From: Sphingomonas metalli
GTDB lineage: Bacteria; Pseudomonadota; Alphaproteobacteria; Sphingomonadales; Sphingomonadaceae
Length of the DNA stretch: 64,000 nucleotides
Assembly (NCBI RefSeq): GCF_014641735.1
Contig: NZ_BMIH01000003.1
Span: 248,001-312,000, forward strand
Direction: 5' to 3'
Position numbers and translations under genes: made by a program. Each line of letters starts with the position of its first letter. Position 1 is the stretch's first letter. Positions 18,455 to 28,175 of this stretch are shown in pieces. The notes under the pieces were generated by a model. It had not been told where the DNA came from, searched no databases, and saw only the letters and a list, made by a program, of their open reading frames with translations.

Positions 18455-19812
18455 GCGTCAGGCTGCGCCCCTGGCCGCACAGCCTCGCCGGGCAAATGGC
18501 GCTGCTGATCGCACTGGCGCTGTTCGTGGCGCAGGCGATCAATTTCGGACTGATCCTGCGCGACCGCGCCGGCTTCCGGCTGGCGCAGGCAACCCGGCCC
18601 GTCGCCACGCGTCTCGCCGATGCGCTGGACCGCGAGGCGCGGGGCGGTCGGGCGATCGAGTCGGGACGCGGCCGCGTCCGCCGGGTCGCCGCGGACCCGA
18701 TACCGCTCGGGCTGGAGCGCCACCCCGAGGTCGCGACCGAGCTGCGCAGCCAGCTTGCCGAACAGGGCGTGACGGTGGGTCGCATCGATACCGGCTTCCG
18801 CAGCGGCGACGGGCGACCGGCCGATGCCGAGGAGCGCAGCCGCCGGCGCGGCCGCGTGCACGAGGAACATGCGGGCGACGAATTGCTGATCGCGGTCGAG
18901 CAGCCCGGCAAGGGCTGGCTGACCGTGAGCGTGCCCTGGCCGCAGAACAGCCGCCGGCTGTTGCTGGCGCTGCTCAGCCAGACGCTGATCCTCTACATCA
19001 TCGTGCTGCTGCCGGTGCTGTGGATCGTGCGACGGCTGTCGCGGCCGCTGCGCGACCTGCGCCGGGCGGCGGAGCGGTTCAGTCCCGGCGATGCCGGGCC
19101 GCCGCTCGCGGTGGCCGGGCCGGACGACGTCGCCGCGCTGATCGAGGCCTTCAATGCGCTGCGCCGCCGCGTCGGGGCGATGCTCGACGAGAAGGACCGG
19201 ATGCTCGGCGCGATCGGCCACGACCTGCGCACGCCACTGGCCGCGCTGCGGGTCCGCGTCGAGTCGGTCGAGGACGACAATGACCGGTTGCGCATGGCCG
19301 ACACGATCGCGGAGATGAACCGGACCCTCGACGACATCCTGTCGCTGGCCCGGCTCGGTCGCCCCAGCGAGCCCGAAACGGAGGTCGACCTCGCCGCGCT
19401 GGTCGATGCGGTGGTGGAGGATTTCCGCGACCTCGACGCTCCGGTCGCGTTCGAGGAAGCCGACCGGCTGCGCATGCGGCTCCGCCCTGCCCTGATCCGG
19501 CGCGCGGTGCGCAACCTGATCGAGAATGCGGTCAAATATGGCGAGGCGGCAGAGGTCCGGATCGCCGCCTGGACCGACCGGGTGGCGATCGTCGTCGCCG
19601 ATCGGGGGCCGGGCATCCCGGACGACCGGCTCGCCGACGTCTTCGATCCCTTCACCCGGCTGGAGACCTCGCGCAACCGCGAGACCGGCGGGATCGGGCT
19701 CGGCCTGGCGCTCGCCCGCGCCATCGTGCGCGAGGCAGGCGGCGACATCAGCCTCGTCAACCGCGCTGGTGGCGGGCTCGATGCGACCATCACCCTGCCG
19801 CGGCGGGGCTAA
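18451..19812 (+). CDS. Sensor histidine kinase
   Basis: A 453-residue membrane kinase translated from a GTG that overlaps the regulator stop (GTGA). Two membrane spans bracket a periplasmic sensor of about 130 residues: span 1 about residues 11-33 (AGQMALLIALALFVAQAINF), span 2 at LLLALLSQTLILYIIVLLPV. A HAMP segment follows (RRLSRPLRDLRRAAERF). The HisKA phospho-site is in MLGAIGHDLRTPLAALRVRV, and HATPase boxes are NLIENAVKYGEA (N), DRGPGIPDD (G1) and GGIGLGLALARAIV (G2). The sensor segment is Arg/Glu-rich with RRRGRVHEEHAGDE, consistent with an ionic signal. Partner of the response regulator immediately upstream. Confidence 0.94.
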   Translation: MSVRLRPWPHSLAGQMALLIALALFVAQAINFGLILRDRAGFRLAQATRPVATRLADALDREARGGRAIESGRGRVRRVAADPIPLGLERHPEVATELRSQLAEQGVTVGRIDTGFRSGDGRPADAEERSRRRGRVHEEHAGDELLIAVEQPGKGWLTVSVPWPQNSRRLLLALLSQTLILYIIVLLPVLWIVRRLSRPLRDLRRAAERFSPGDAGPPLAVAGPDDVAALIEAFNALRRRVGAMLDEKDRMLGAIGHDLRTPLAALRVRVESVEDDNDRLRMADTIAEMNRTLDDILSLARLGRPSEPETEVDLAALVDAVVEDFRDLDAPVAFEEADRLRMRLRPALIRRAVRNLIENAVKYGEAAEVRIAAWTDRVAIVVADRGPGIPDDRLADVFDPFTRLETSRNRETGGIGLGLALARAIVREAGGDISLVNRAGGGLDATITLPRRG

Positions 19813-19933
19813 AGTTCGAACCACTCCGTCAACTCCGGTGCCCTTCGCGCAGTCGTATCCCCGACAGGAAGTGGACCTTCGACGTCGCCCGGCCCCAACG
19901 GATTGACCCGGATCCGGAAAAGCGACCTAGCCT

Positions 19934-20986
19934 TTACCCCCGCCGGCGCTCGCCCGAGGAGCCGCGCACGACCAGCCGCGCCGGCAGGATGCGCGGCGGG
20001 GCCGGGACGCCCGCGATCTGGTCCAGCAGCGTCTCGACCATGACCCGCCCGGCCAGCCCGGCATCCTGCGCCACCGTCGTCAGCGGCGGGTTGGCGAGCG
20101 CGGCGGCCGGGATGTCGTCGAACCCCACGACCGCGACGTCCTGCGGCACGCGCCGCCCCGACTCCGCCAGCACGCGCATGGCGGCGAGCGCGATCAGGTC
20201 GCTGGCGGCCACGATCCCGTCAAAGTCCATGCCGCTGTCGAGCAGCCACTGCGCCGCGCGCGCGCCGTCCTCGCTGGTCGACACCGCGTCCACCGTCAGC
20301 CGCGGGTCGCGCTCCAGCCCGGCCGCGGACAGTGCCTCGGCATAGCCGCGGTGCCGGTCGTGGTTCTCGGGATAATGGTCGCTCGAATGGCCGAGAAAGG
20401 CGATGCGCCGCCGGCCGCCCGCGATCAGATGCGCGGTCGCGTCGCGCGCGCCGGCGACATTGTCGCAGCCGATCGTCACGCCCGGCTGGCCGGGCTGGAC
20501 CTGCCCCCAGCACACGAACTGCGCCCCGCGTTCCTCCAGCGCCTGGAGCCGGGGGCGATATTCCGCATAGTCGCCATAGCCCAGCAGGATCAGTCCGTCG
20601 GCGCGGGCATGGTCGGCATAGTCCGCCTCCCACTCCTGCGCCTGTTGCTGGAACGAGACGAGCAGATCGTAGCCCGCACCGCCGCAGGCCGCCATGACCG
20701 GGCCGAGCATGGCGAGGAAGAAGGGGTTCACCGTCGTCCCGTCCGGCGTGGGGTCACGGAAGATCAGCATCGCCAGCGTGCGCGACCGGCCCGACCGGAG
20801 GTTCGAGGCGGCGCGGTCGACGGTGTAATGGAGTTCGCGCGCGATCGCCTCGATCCGCTGCCGCGTCGCGGCGCTGACCGTCGGGCTGCCGCGCAGCGCG
20901 CGCGACACGGTCGGCTGCGACACGCCCGCCAGCTGCGCGATATCGAAGGAGGTCGCCCGGCCCGGCGGCCGGCGCTGGCCTGTCAT
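19934..20986 (-). CDS. LacI-family transcriptional regulator
   Basis: A 350-residue LacI/GalR repressor. The helix-turn-helix and hinge are at residues 12-60 (SFDIAQLAGVSQPTVSRALR, then RQRIEAIARELHY), followed by a periplasmic-binding-like ligand core with FVCWGQVQPGQPGVTIGCDN, GFDDIPAAALANPPLTTVAQ and RLVVRGSS at the end. Such repressors usually bind sugars. It lies immediately downstream of an MHS transporter gene in the same direction (74 bases apart) but no sugar catabolic genes are adjacent, so the target is unclear. GGGAGAG before the ATG is a good ribosome-binding site. Confidence 0.93.
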   Translation of the reverse strand: MTGQRRPPGRATSFDIAQLAGVSQPTVSRALRGSPTVSAATRQRIEAIARELHYTVDRAASNLRSGRSRTLAMLIFRDPTPDGTTVNPFFLAMLGPVMAACGGAGYDLLVSFQQQAQEWEADYADHARADGLILLGYGDYAEYRPRLQALEERGAQFVCWGQVQPGQPGVTIGCDNVAGARDATAHLIAGGRRRIAFLGHSSDHYPENHDRHRGYAEALSAAGLERDPRLTVDAVSTSEDGARAAQWLLDSGMDFDGIVAASDLIALAAMRVLAESGRRVPQDVAVVGFDDIPAAALANPPLTTVAQDAGLAGRVMVETLLDQIAGVPAPPRILPARLVVRGSSGERRRG

Positions 20987-21060
20987 GCTCTCTCCCTTGG
21001 CAAGCGCGAGCGTCGACCCAAGCCGATCGACGGCGTCGCGTCAACGGGCGGCGGGGCCGC

Positions 21061-22347
21061 TCAGGGCAACAGTTCGGCCGCCCCGCCGTCGGAGCGCGAA
21101 CGGACCAGCAGCAGCGCAACGAGGCTGATCGCCGCCGCGGCGCTGAGATACCAGCCGACCGCCGCGAGTCCGCGCTCCATCGCCAACCCCTGCGCGATCA
21201 GCGGGGTGAGTCCGCCGCCGATCACACCGGCGACGTTGAACGCGATCGAGGCGCCGGTATAGCGCACCCGCGCCGGAAAGAGCGACGGCAACCATGCGCC
21301 CAGCGGCCCGTAGACGAAGCCCATCGCCAGCAGGGTCAGCGACAGGAAGGTGAAGGCGCCGGCCGCCGATCCATTCATCAGCGGCGCGATGGTGAAGCCG
21401 ACCAGGATCGTCGCGACGCAGCCGCCCGCCAGTACCCGCCGCTCGTCCCAGCGCCGGTCCGCCAGCCACGCGGCTGCATAGATGCCGATTGCCATGAACA
21501 GGATCGCGCCGAGCTGCATCAGCAGGAACTGCTGCATGGCGAAGCCCAGCGTCTTGGTGCCATAGCCGAGCAGGAAGGCGGTGCCGACATAATAGGCGGC
21601 GAAGCAGGCGATCGCCCCCGTCGTGCCCGCCAGCGTCGCAAGGCCATGCCGGCCGAGCAGCTCGGCGATCGGAACCGCTGGCGGCGGCGCCTCGGCCAGC
21701 GCGGCGGCGAAGGCGGGCGTCTCGGTCAGCTTCAGCCGGATCCACAGGCCGAGCAGCACCAGCACCGCGCTGATCGCGAACGGTATCCGCCAGCCCCAGT
21801 CGCGGAACTCGGCGGGCGACAGCCACAGTCCGAGGAGCAGGAACAGGCCGTTGGCGGCGATGAAGCCGGCGGGCGCCCCGAGCTGCGGGGCGCTGCCATA
21901 GCGCGCACGCCATCCGGGCGGCGCATGCTCGACCGCGAGCAGGGCCGCCCCGCCCCATTCCCCGCCCAGGCCGAAGCCCTGGCCGAAGCGCAGCGCGCAC
22001 AAGGCCACCGGGGCGATCCAGCCGGCATCGGCATAGGTCGGCAGCAGGGCGACCAGCGTGGTCGACACGCCCATCGTCAGCAGCGAGGCGACGAGCGTCG
22101 ACTTGCGTCCGATCCGGTCGCCGAAATGGCCGAAGACGAGGCTGCCCACGGGCCGCGCGAAGAAGGCGACGGCGAGCGTGGCGAAGGCCGCCAGCTGCTG
22201 GGTGCCGGGTGCGCCCTTGGGGAAGAAGATCTCCCCGAACACCAGCGCCGCCGCGGTGGCATAGACGTAGAAGTCGTAGAACTCGATCGTCGTTCCGACG
22301 AAGCTCGCGAGCAGCACCCGCCGGTGCGAGGGGGCGGCCGTCGTCAT
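21061..22347 (-). CDS. MHS-family MFS transporter (ProP/ShiA-like)
   Basis: A 428-residue 12-span major facilitator. The N-terminus [20 protein letters not shown] is the signature of the metabolite:H+ symporter (MHS) family, followed by the loop 2-3 motif [33 protein letters not shown] and [20 protein letters not shown] are the usual helices 4 and 6, with LTETPAF. Family members import osmolytes, dicarboxylates, shikimate or aromatic acids with protons; the substrate cannot be told. The start overlaps the stop of the GNAT gene upstream (ATGA); upstream in-frame sequence runs inside that gene and is rejected. Confidence 0.9.
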   Translation of the reverse strand: MTTAAPSHRRVLLASFVGTTIEFYDFYVYATAAALVFGEIFFPKGAPGTQQLAAFATLAVAFFARPVGSLVFGHFGDRIGRKSTLVASLLTMGVSTTLVALLPTYADAGWIAPVALCALRFGQGFGLGGEWGGAALLAVEHAPPGWRARYGSAPQLGAPAGFIAANGLFLLLGLWLSPAEFRDWGWRIPFAISAVLVLLGLWIRLKLTETPAFAAALAEAPPPAVPIAELLGRHGLATLAGTTGAIACFAAYYVGTAFLLGYGTKTLGFAMQQFLLMQLGAILFMAIGIYAAAWLADRRWDERRVLAGGCVATILVGFTIAPLMNGSAAGAFTFLSLTLLAMGFVYGPLGAWLPSLFPARVRYTGASIAFNVAGVIGGGLTPLIAQGLAMERGLAAVGWYLSAAAAISLVALLLVRSRSDGGAAELLP

Positions 22348-22937
22348 GGGTGCCGGGCCAGCAGATAGTCGAGATTCTGGCGCACCGCGGGCCACTCCCG
22401 GTCGAGGATCGAATAGACGACGCTGTCGCGCAGGCGGCCGTCGGCCATCACCTGATGCCCGCGCAGCACCCCGTCCCGCGTCGCGCCGAGCCGCTCGATT
22501 GCCCGCTGGCTGCGCAGGTTCAGCGCATCGGTGCGGATCTGGACGCACTGGCAGCCGAGCGTCTCGAAGGCATGGCCCAGCAGCATCCGCTTGGCCTCGG
22601 TGTTGACCCCGGTGCGCTGCACCGCGACCGCATAGAAGGTGCCGCCGATCTCCAGCCGGCGGTGCGCCGGCGCCATGCGCATGAACCGGGTGGTGCCGAC
22701 CACCCGCCCGTCCGCCGCCTCGACCGCGAACAGGCGGGCGCGACCGACATCCTGTTCGTGCATCGCCGCCGTCCACCAGCGCTCCGGCGTCTTCATCATC
22801 GCGACATTGGCGTAGAAGATGTTCCAGAGGTCGCCGGTCCGCGCCGCCTCGACCAGCGCCGGCAGGTCCGCCTCCGCCAGCGGGCGAAGGGTGACGTGAC
22901 GCCCGATCAGCGTCGGCGTCTCCGTCCAGCCCGTCAT
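22344..22937 (-). CDS. RimJ/RimL-type GNAT acetyltransferase
   Basis: A 197-residue GNAT of the Acetyltransf_3 type. The start region [20 protein letters not shown] is typical of RimL-like enzymes; [20 protein letters not shown] is the acetyl-CoA motif A region (Q/R-x-x-G) and [20 protein letters not shown] is motif B, followed by [14 protein letters not shown]. The 'GT.y....~~gvN.eak..ll.~af' arrangement is common to small-molecule and protein N-terminal acetylases. Flanked by ATGA overlaps with lolD and the transporter gene, so it sits in one polycistron although the functions seem unrelated. Confidence 0.9.
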   Translation of the reverse strand: MTGWTETPTLIGRHVTLRPLAEADLPALVEAARTGDLWNIFYANVAMMKTPERWWTAAMHEQDVGRARLFAVEAADGRVVGTTRFMRMAPAHRRLEIGGTFYAVAVQRTGVNTEAKRMLLGHAFETLGCQCVQIRTDALNLRSQRAIERLGATRDGVLRGHQVMADGRLRDSVVYSILDREWPAVRQNLDYLLARHP

Positions 22938-23608
22938 CCCAGCCGGCCCTCGTGCAGGCGGACGACCCGGTCCATCCGCCGCGCCAGCCGTTCGTTGTGC
23001 GTAGCGACGAGCGCGGCCGAGCCTTCCTCGCGCACCAGCCGCAGGAACTCGGCGAGCACGATATCGGCGGTCTGCTCGTCGAGATTGCCGGTCGGCTCGT
23101 CGGCGAGCACCAGCGCCGGCCGGTTGGCGAGCGCGCGCGCGACCGCCACGCGCTGCTGCTCGCCGCCCGACAGCTGGCTCGGCCGATGGGTCAGCCGGTG
23201 GCCGAGACCCAGCGCGCTCAGCAGCGCCCGCGCCCGCACCTCCGCCTGCGCCGGTCCGATACCGTGCACGAGCTGCGGCAGCACGACATTCTCGGTCGCG
23301 TTGAAGTCGGGCAGCAGATGGTGGAACTGATAGACGAAGCCGAGCCGGTCGCGGCGCATCACCGTGCGGCCATGCGCGTCCAGCCGCGCCGCCTCGGTCC
23401 CCGCTATCATGATCGATCCCTCGAACCCGCCCTCGAGCAGACCCACCGCCTGCAACAGCGTCGACTTGCCCGAACCCGAGGGGCCGAGCAGGGCGACGAT
23501 CTCGCCCGGCGCGATCGCCAGATCGACCCCGCGCAGGACCTGGATCGTCTCCTCGCCCTGGGTGAAGCTGCGGGACAGGCCGGTCAGCTGGAGGACGGGC
23601 TCACTCAT
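22934..23608 (-). CDS. lolD: Lipoprotein-releasing ABC transporter ATPase LolD
   Basis: A 224-residue ABC ATPase that powers extraction of outer-membrane lipoproteins from the inner membrane by LolCDE. Walker A is [20 protein letters not shown], the Q-loop region [20 protein letters not shown] is diagnostic for LolD, signature [15 protein letters not shown], Walker [18 protein letters not shown] and the H-switch [14 protein letters not shown]. Its start overlaps the end of lolC by 8 bases, so the permease and ATPase are coupled. Confidence 0.96.
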   Translation of the reverse strand: MSEPVLQLTGLSRSFTQGEETIQVLRGVDLAIAPGEIVALLGPSGSGKSTLLQAVGLLEGGFEGSIMIAGTEAARLDAHGRTVMRRDRLGFVYQFHHLLPDFNATENVVLPQLVHGIGPAQAEVRARALLSALGLGHRLTHRPSQLSGGEQQRVAVARALANRPALVLADEPTGNLDEQTADIVLAEFLRLVREEGSAALVATHNERLARRMDRVVRLHEGRLG

Positions 23609-24851
23609 AGCGCAGCACCTGCACGGGATCGGTGCTCGCCGCCTTCCACGCCGGATAGAGGGTGGCGAGGAAGGAGAAGACCAGCGCCATGGCGGTGATC
23701 ACGATCACCTCGACCGGGTCAGTCTTGGCGGGCAGCTCGGTCAGGTACCGGATCGACGGGTCCCAGAGATTCTGGCCCGTCACGAGCTGGACGAAGTTCA
23801 CCACCGCCTGGCGGTAGAAGAGGAAGACGAAGCCGAGCGCCAGCCCGGCCACCGTGCCGAGCGCGCCGATCGTCGTGCCCACGGTCATGAAGATGCGCAT
23901 CAGCCCGACCCGCGTCGCCCCCATGGTGCGCAGGATAGCGATGTCGCGGGTCTTGGCGCGCACCAGCATGATCAGCGAGGACAGGATGTTGAACACCGCG
24001 ACCAGGATGATGATCGACAGGACGGTGAACATCGCCACGCGCTCCACCGCCAGCGCCTCGAACAGTTGGGCGTTCATCGTCCGCCAGTCGCTGATCACCG
24101 CCGCGCCGCCGATCCGGTCGGCGAGCGGCTGGAGGATCGGGCCGACCCGGTCGGCATCCACCGTCTGCACCTCGACCATCCCCGCCGCATCGCCCATCAG
24201 CAGGAGCGTCTGCGCATCCTCGATCGGCATGACGATATAGGCCTTGTCATAATCGTAGATCCCGATCTCGAAGATCGCGCCGACGCGATAGCTGACGATC
24301 CGCGGCACGGTGCCGAACGGGGTCGTCTGCCCCTGCGGGCTGATCAGCGAGATCTCGCTGCCCACCGTCGCCCCCAGCGCATCGGCGAGCCGGCTGCCGA
24401 TCGCCACCGTATCGCTGCCCGGCGTGACGCTGCCGAGCGAGCCCAGGATCACCTTGCCGCCCAAAGTGCCGTTCGAGCGGATGTCCTGCGTGCGCATGCC
24501 GCGCACCAGCACCCCTTCCACCCGGCCGTTATAGCTCGCCATCAAGGGCTGTTCGATCAGCGGCACTGCGCTGGTCACGCCGGGGGTGCGCCGCGCCTCC
24601 TCGACGATCTGTCGCCAGTCGGGCAGGCGCCCGCCGACCCCCTGCACCACGGCATGGCCGTTGAGCCCGACGATCTTGTCGAACAGCTCGGCGCGAAAGC
24701 CGTTCATGACGCTCATCACGATGACCAGCGCGGCGACGCCCAGCATCACCGCGACGAGGCTGATCGACGCGACCAGGAAGATGAACGCCTCGCCCTTGCC
24801 CGGCAGCAGGTAGCGACGGGCGATCATGCGCTCATAGTTGGACAGGATCAT
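23601..24851 (-). CDS. lolC: Lipoprotein-releasing ABC transporter permease LolC/E
   Basis: A 416-residue permease with four membrane spans. The N-terminal [20 protein letters not shown] and the first helix ([20 protein letters not shown], then [12 protein letters not shown]) are typical of LolC/E. A large periplasmic domain of about 200 residues follows, then the FtsX-type core ([40 protein letters not shown]) and the last helix ending [13 protein letters not shown]. Alphaproteobacteria often have one LolC/E-type protein that forms a homodimer with LolD (LolF-like), and only one gene is present here. The start at 24851 directly precedes MILSNYE; upstream extension is rejected. Confidence 0.93.
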   Translation of the reverse strand: MILSNYERMIARRYLLPGKGEAFIFLVASISLVAVMLGVAALVIVMSVMNGFRAELFDKIVGLNGHAVVQGVGGRLPDWRQIVEEARRTPGVTSAVPLIEQPLMASYNGRVEGVLVRGMRTQDIRSNGTLGGKVILGSLGSVTPGSDTVAIGSRLADALGATVGSEISLISPQGQTTPFGTVPRIVSYRVGAIFEIGIYDYDKAYIVMPIEDAQTLLLMGDAAGMVEVQTVDADRVGPILQPLADRIGGAAVISDWRTMNAQLFEALAVERVAMFTVLSIIILVAVFNILSSLIMLVRAKTRDIAILRTMGATRVGLMRIFMTVGTTIGALGTVAGLALGFVFLFYRQAVVNFVQLVTGQNLWDPSIRYLTELPAKTDPVEVIVITAMALVFSFLATLYPAWKAASTDPVQVLRYE

Positions 24852-25097
24852 TGCGGAAACGGCTCTACGAAGCTCCGCGCGCCGACGCAACCGGATCGGT
24901 ATTGTTGCATCGAATCCACAGCGTCGCGGCAATCGTAGCGCCGCCGCCACGTTCCCCCGTGACAAAGGCCATGGGCTTACCTAGCACGTCCTTGCTGAAC
25001 ACAGGCATGGCCGTGGTTCGGGGATACTCTGAACGCCCGCCCAACGAGGCATGCGGCGAAGGGTGAAAATGGGGGCTGACGAGCGATCGTCACGCAG

Positions 25098-25127
25098 GCG
25101 CCCGGATCGGAAACGGTCCGGGCGTTT
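25098..25127 (+). terminator. Orphan intrinsic terminator hairpin
   Basis: GCGCCCGGATCG (25098-25109), GAAA tetraloop, CGGTCCGGGCGT (25114-25125), then TTT overlapping the stem end. All 12 positions pair, two by G-U. The T-run favours rightward transcripts, but no rightward coding gene precedes it, which is why a small RNA is suspected. Confidence 0.55.
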
Positions 25128-25432
25128 GCCGTTGGGGCGGTGCGCGAGGTTTTGGACAGCCTAATGACTTACCCCACCGTTCGCACTGAGCCTGAGACTC
25201 ACCTGTGCTTCGACTTCGCGCAGCCCGGACGGGTCAGCGCCGCAGCCCACGCTGGATGCCGTGCATGGAAAGCAACGCACGTCCGCCGATCGGTGTCGAT
25301 CCAGGGGACCGCTCGGGACAGGCGACCGGCGGACGTGCCCGCCTTTCGTGTCTCCGACTGGCCGGGAGCTTCCGACTGCGACCCGTCGTCGACGCACCTG
25401 TCTATCGCATCGCGAGGCTGAACGACAGGTGA

Positions 25433-25453
25433 GCGGGGCGCCGGCCGCCCCGC
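25433..25453 (-). terminator. Hairpin just downstream of the TonB receptor gene
   Basis: GCGGGGCG (25433-25440) and CGCCCCGC (25446-25453) form a perfect 8-bp GC stem with a 5-base loop, 21 bases beyond the receptor stop. There is no T-run on either side, so termination efficiency is uncertain. Confidence 0.4.
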
Positions 25454-25473
25454 CCAACCGGCCGTTCATCGTG

Positions 25474-27936
25474 TCAGAAGCTCGCCCCGACGGTGATGCC
25501 ATAGGTGCGCGGGTCGCCGACGTTGCCGGCGATCAGGCCGGTGTTGCCCGGCGTGGTCGCGAGCACCTCGTAATAGTTCACGTCGAACAGGTTGCGCACC
25601 CAGCCGAACACATTGACACCCGCATCGGTGCGGAAGCCGAGCCGCGCGTTGACCAGCGTATAGCCCTGGATGTCGGTGTAGATCGAGCGCGAGGCGTTCG
25701 ACGAGAACTTCGTGCGCGAATTGGCGTCGATCCCGACATAGGCCTCGCCGGCCTTGCCGAAGACCTGGGTCGGAAGATTATATTCGCCGCCATAGGACAC
25801 GGCGAAGCGCGAGATGCCCGGCAGCCACTGGCCCGAGATGTCGCAGACGAGCGGGCTGTTGGTGCCCGGCGCGCCGGGCGCGCCGATGGTCGGATTGGCC
25901 GCGGTCGGGGTGCCGCCGCCCGACAGTTCGGGCGGGCACGGCGCATTGTTGAAGTCGACATATTTGGCGTCGGTGAAGGCGGTGTTGACGTAGAGGTTGA
26001 ACCGGTCGCTCGGCCGGATCGCGAAATCCGCCTCGATGCCCCGCACCCGGACCTTGCCGGCATTGGCGAGATAGCCGCGCAGCGACGAGGTCGAGCTGTC
26101 GTTGACGATCGCCTGATAGTCGCGGATGTTGGTCCAGAAGCCGGTGACGTTGAGCGTCGCCTTGCGGTCCCAGAACTGCGTCTTGGCACCCAGTTCGAAA
26201 TGATCGACCTTCTCGGGCTTGATCTGGGCCAACTGGGTCTGGACGACGCCGTTGACCACCGGCACGCCGTTGAGGTTCAGGCCGCCCGATTTGAAGCTGT
26301 GCGCATAGGTGCCGTAGAGCAGCACGTCCCGCGACGGCTTGTAGGAGGCGGTGAAGTCGTACGAAGCATTCCAGGCGCGGTAGGCCTCGTCCTGAAAGGC
26401 CTGGGGCTGGATCGCGTCGCGCTGCGCCGCCTGGCGCGCGGTGCCGCCGCTGTACGGCACGAGATTGCCCTGCCCGTCGCGGACGATGCTGACATAGCTG
26501 CCGACCTTGTCGTCGTAATTCAGGCGGAAGCCGGGCGACAGGGTGACGCTGTCGGTGACCTTGTAGTTGAGCTTGCCGAACACCGCGCCGGAGAAGTTCT
26601 TCAGCCGGATGTCGTTGTTCGCGGTCAGCCCGTTGAGGACCGACGGATCGTTCGCCAGCGCGCTGGTCGGGTTGATCAGCCAGCGGCTCGCCGACCGCCC
26701 CTGCTGCTGGATGCCGGTAGTGTGGATGTCCTGGTAGAAGCCGAACAGCCCCAGGACATAGTCGAACCGCCTGCCCTCGCCGGCGTAGCGGAATTCCTGC
26801 GTATACTGGTCCTGACGGGTCGGGTTCTGCGACCGGGTGGTGATCGGGAGGCCGGTGAAGTCGCGGTCGTTGGCCGGCTGCCAATCCCAGAAGCGCCAGG
26901 CGCTGACCGAGGTCAGCGTGCCCGAACCGAGCTGGTACTCGGCGCGCAGCGACAGGCCGCCCAGCGTGTTCTTCGCCTGCAGCGGGGCGTCGAGATCGGT
27001 CAGCCGGTCGAAGGCGTTGCGGCTGGGCGGCTCATAGCCCTGAGCGCGGGCCAGCGCGTCGAATTGGCGGGCAAGCGGCCTTTGGGTTGAGCCGACGCGC
27101 ACGAAGATCTGCGCGCAGCAATTCGGGTTCTGCCGGGTATAGTCACCCGACAGCGTCAGGTTGAGGTCCTCGGTCGGCTTGTACAGGATCGCCGTGCGCA
27201 GACCGATATTGTCCTGCGAATTGACGTAGGTGCCGTTCGCGACATTGTAGATCGTGCCGCGCCGGCTGGTCGTCGTCAGGCCGATCCGGATCGCGACGTC
27301 GTCCGCCAGCGGCCCCGTCACCGCGGCCTTGGCCTGCTTGAACTCGAGATTGCCCAGCGTCACCTCGGCCCTGCCGCCGAAGGTGAAGCTCGGCGCCTTG
27401 CTGGTGATGTTGATTGCGCCGGCGACGGTGTTCTTGCCGTACAGCGTCCCCTGCGGGCCGCGCAGCGTCTCGATCTGCTGGACGTCGAGGAAGTCGAGCG
27501 TCGCGGCGGCGACGCGGCTGAGATAGACCTGGTCGATATAGACGCCCACACCCTGGTCGATGCCGTCGTTGGTCAGGCCGAGCGGCGCACCGAGGCCGCG
27601 GATGTTGACCGAAGAGTTGCGCGGATTGGTCGAATAGAATTGCAGCGTCGGCTGCAGCTGCTGGAGCCGCGCGACGTTGAAGCTGCCGGTGCTGTCCAGC
27701 TCCTTGACGCCGACGACCGACAGCGGGATCGGTACGTTCTGCGCCTGCTCGGAGCGGCGGCGCGCCGTGACGTAGATGTCGCGGCTCGCCGCGGTCGCGG
27801 CGGAGACGTCCTCGCGATCCTCGGTCTGGGTCGCCGCGCCCTCCACGTCCGGGGCGGCGGCAGCGGTCGTCGGCGGCGCGGTATCGGCAACCCCGGCGGT
27901 CTGGGCGGCCAGCAACAGGGCGAGCGTGATCGTCAT
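25474..27936 (-). CDS. TonB-dependent outer-membrane receptor
   Basis: An 820-residue receptor with signal peptide (TITLALLLAAQTAGVADTAP) followed by an Ala/Pro/Thr-rich linker. The plug domain starts at DIYVTARRRSEQAQNVPIPL, a TonB-box-like VTARRR segment, and includes VNIRGLGAPLGLTNDGID, VYIDQVYLSRVAAATLDFLD and ETLRGPQGTLYGKNTVAGAI. The remaining part is a 22-strand type barrel ending YGITVGASF, with a terminal aromatic residue needed for outer membrane assembly. The plug closely resembles the sphingomonad receptors that import plant compounds or siderophores, but the ligand is unknown. AAAGGGGAAACTTCG precedes the ATG. No transporter or enzyme partner is adjacent in the same direction. 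Confidence 0.95.
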   Translation of the reverse strand: MTITLALLLAAQTAGVADTAPPTTAAAAPDVEGAATQTEDREDVSAATAASRDIYVTARRRSEQAQNVPIPLSVVGVKELDSTGSFNVARLQQLQPTLQFYSTNPRNSSVNIRGLGAPLGLTNDGIDQGVGVYIDQVYLSRVAAATLDFLDVQQIETLRGPQGTLYGKNTVAGAINITSKAPSFTFGGRAEVTLGNLEFKQAKAAVTGPLADDVAIRIGLTTTSRRGTIYNVANGTYVNSQDNIGLRTAILYKPTEDLNLTLSGDYTRQNPNCCAQIFVRVGSTQRPLARQFDALARAQGYEPPSRNAFDRLTDLDAPLQAKNTLGGLSLRAEYQLGSGTLTSVSAWRFWDWQPANDRDFTGLPITTRSQNPTRQDQYTQEFRYAGEGRRFDYVLGLFGFYQDIHTTGIQQQGRSASRWLINPTSALANDPSVLNGLTANNDIRLKNFSGAVFGKLNYKVTDSVTLSPGFRLNYDDKVGSYVSIVRDGQGNLVPYSGGTARQAAQRDAIQPQAFQDEAYRAWNASYDFTASYKPSRDVLLYGTYAHSFKSGGLNLNGVPVVNGVVQTQLAQIKPEKVDHFELGAKTQFWDRKATLNVTGFWTNIRDYQAIVNDSSTSSLRGYLANAGKVRVRGIEADFAIRPSDRFNLYVNTAFTDAKYVDFNNAPCPPELSGGGTPTAANPTIGAPGAPGTNSPLVCDISGQWLPGISRFAVSYGGEYNLPTQVFGKAGEAYVGIDANSRTKFSSNASRSIYTDIQGYTLVNARLGFRTDAGVNVFGWVRNLFDVNYYEVLATTPGNTGLIAGNVGDPRTYGITVGASF

Positions 27937-28054
27937 TCGAAGTTTCCCCTTTATCGGGGGTAAACTCCATCATTTTGGTGGGTGTTCAATCAAGCTTCGC
28001 CTTTGGCATGGGGAAGATGAGCTTTATCACCGGCCTGGGGGCCGGTGCGCGGGT

Positions 28055-28082
28055 CTTGAAACCGCTTTTGTTCTTCCCAGAT
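28055..28082 (+). promoter_or_regulatory. Sigma-32 (RpoH) type promoter of hsp20
   Basis: CTTGAAA (28055-28061) followed after 14 bases by CCCAGAT (28076-28082) closely matches the heat-shock consensus CTTGAAA / CCCCATnT. It lies about 95 bases before the small heat-shock protein start, leaving a leader of roughly 85 bases. Confidence 0.7.
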
Positions 28083-28089
28083 AGGTCGC

Positions 28090-28175
28090 GTGCGGCGCCG
28101 TTTCCGGGCCGCACATGAGGCACCGCGCCGAGTGCGGGTGCCGATCGCCAACTCGCTTCTGACGGAGGTTTTGAC
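28090..28175 (+). promoter_or_regulatory. Candidate ROSE-type RNA thermometer in the hsp20 leader
   Basis: The leader ends with UCGCU (28153-28157) facing the Shine-Dalgarno GGAGG (28164-28168). They can pair (GCUUC with GGAGGU, one wobble) in a small hairpin that would hide the ribosome site. UYGCU opposite the SD is the conserved signature of ROSE thermometers that control alphaproteobacterial small heat-shock genes. Further upstream the GC-rich GTGCGGCGCC...GGGCCGCAC block could form the preceding stems. Structure is judged by eye only. Confidence 0.5.

Larger units (their letters stand above)
24852..25473. other. 620-base gap between lolC and the TonB receptor, with possible small RNA
   Basis: No convincing long gene is present. 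Seen: a 47-codon leftward frame 25008-24865 (MPVFSKDVLGKPMAFVTGER...) ending 13 bases before lolC; a very stable rightward terminator-like hairpin at 25098-25127 with no rightward gene before it; a decayed family 1 dyad at 25177-25231; and a GC hairpin at 25433-25453. A TTGCAT (24905-24910) and GGCAAT (24928-24933) spaced by 17 bases could be a weak rightward promoter. A roughly 150-190-base RNA from about 24940 to 25127 is possible but I do not recognise a known RNA family. Confidence 0.4.

Noticed and set aside
24935..25130. 6S RNA, tmRNA, SRP RNA or RNase P RNA in the lolC gap
   Set aside because: None of the hallmark sequences could be recognised by eye, so only a generic small-RNA candidate is reported.
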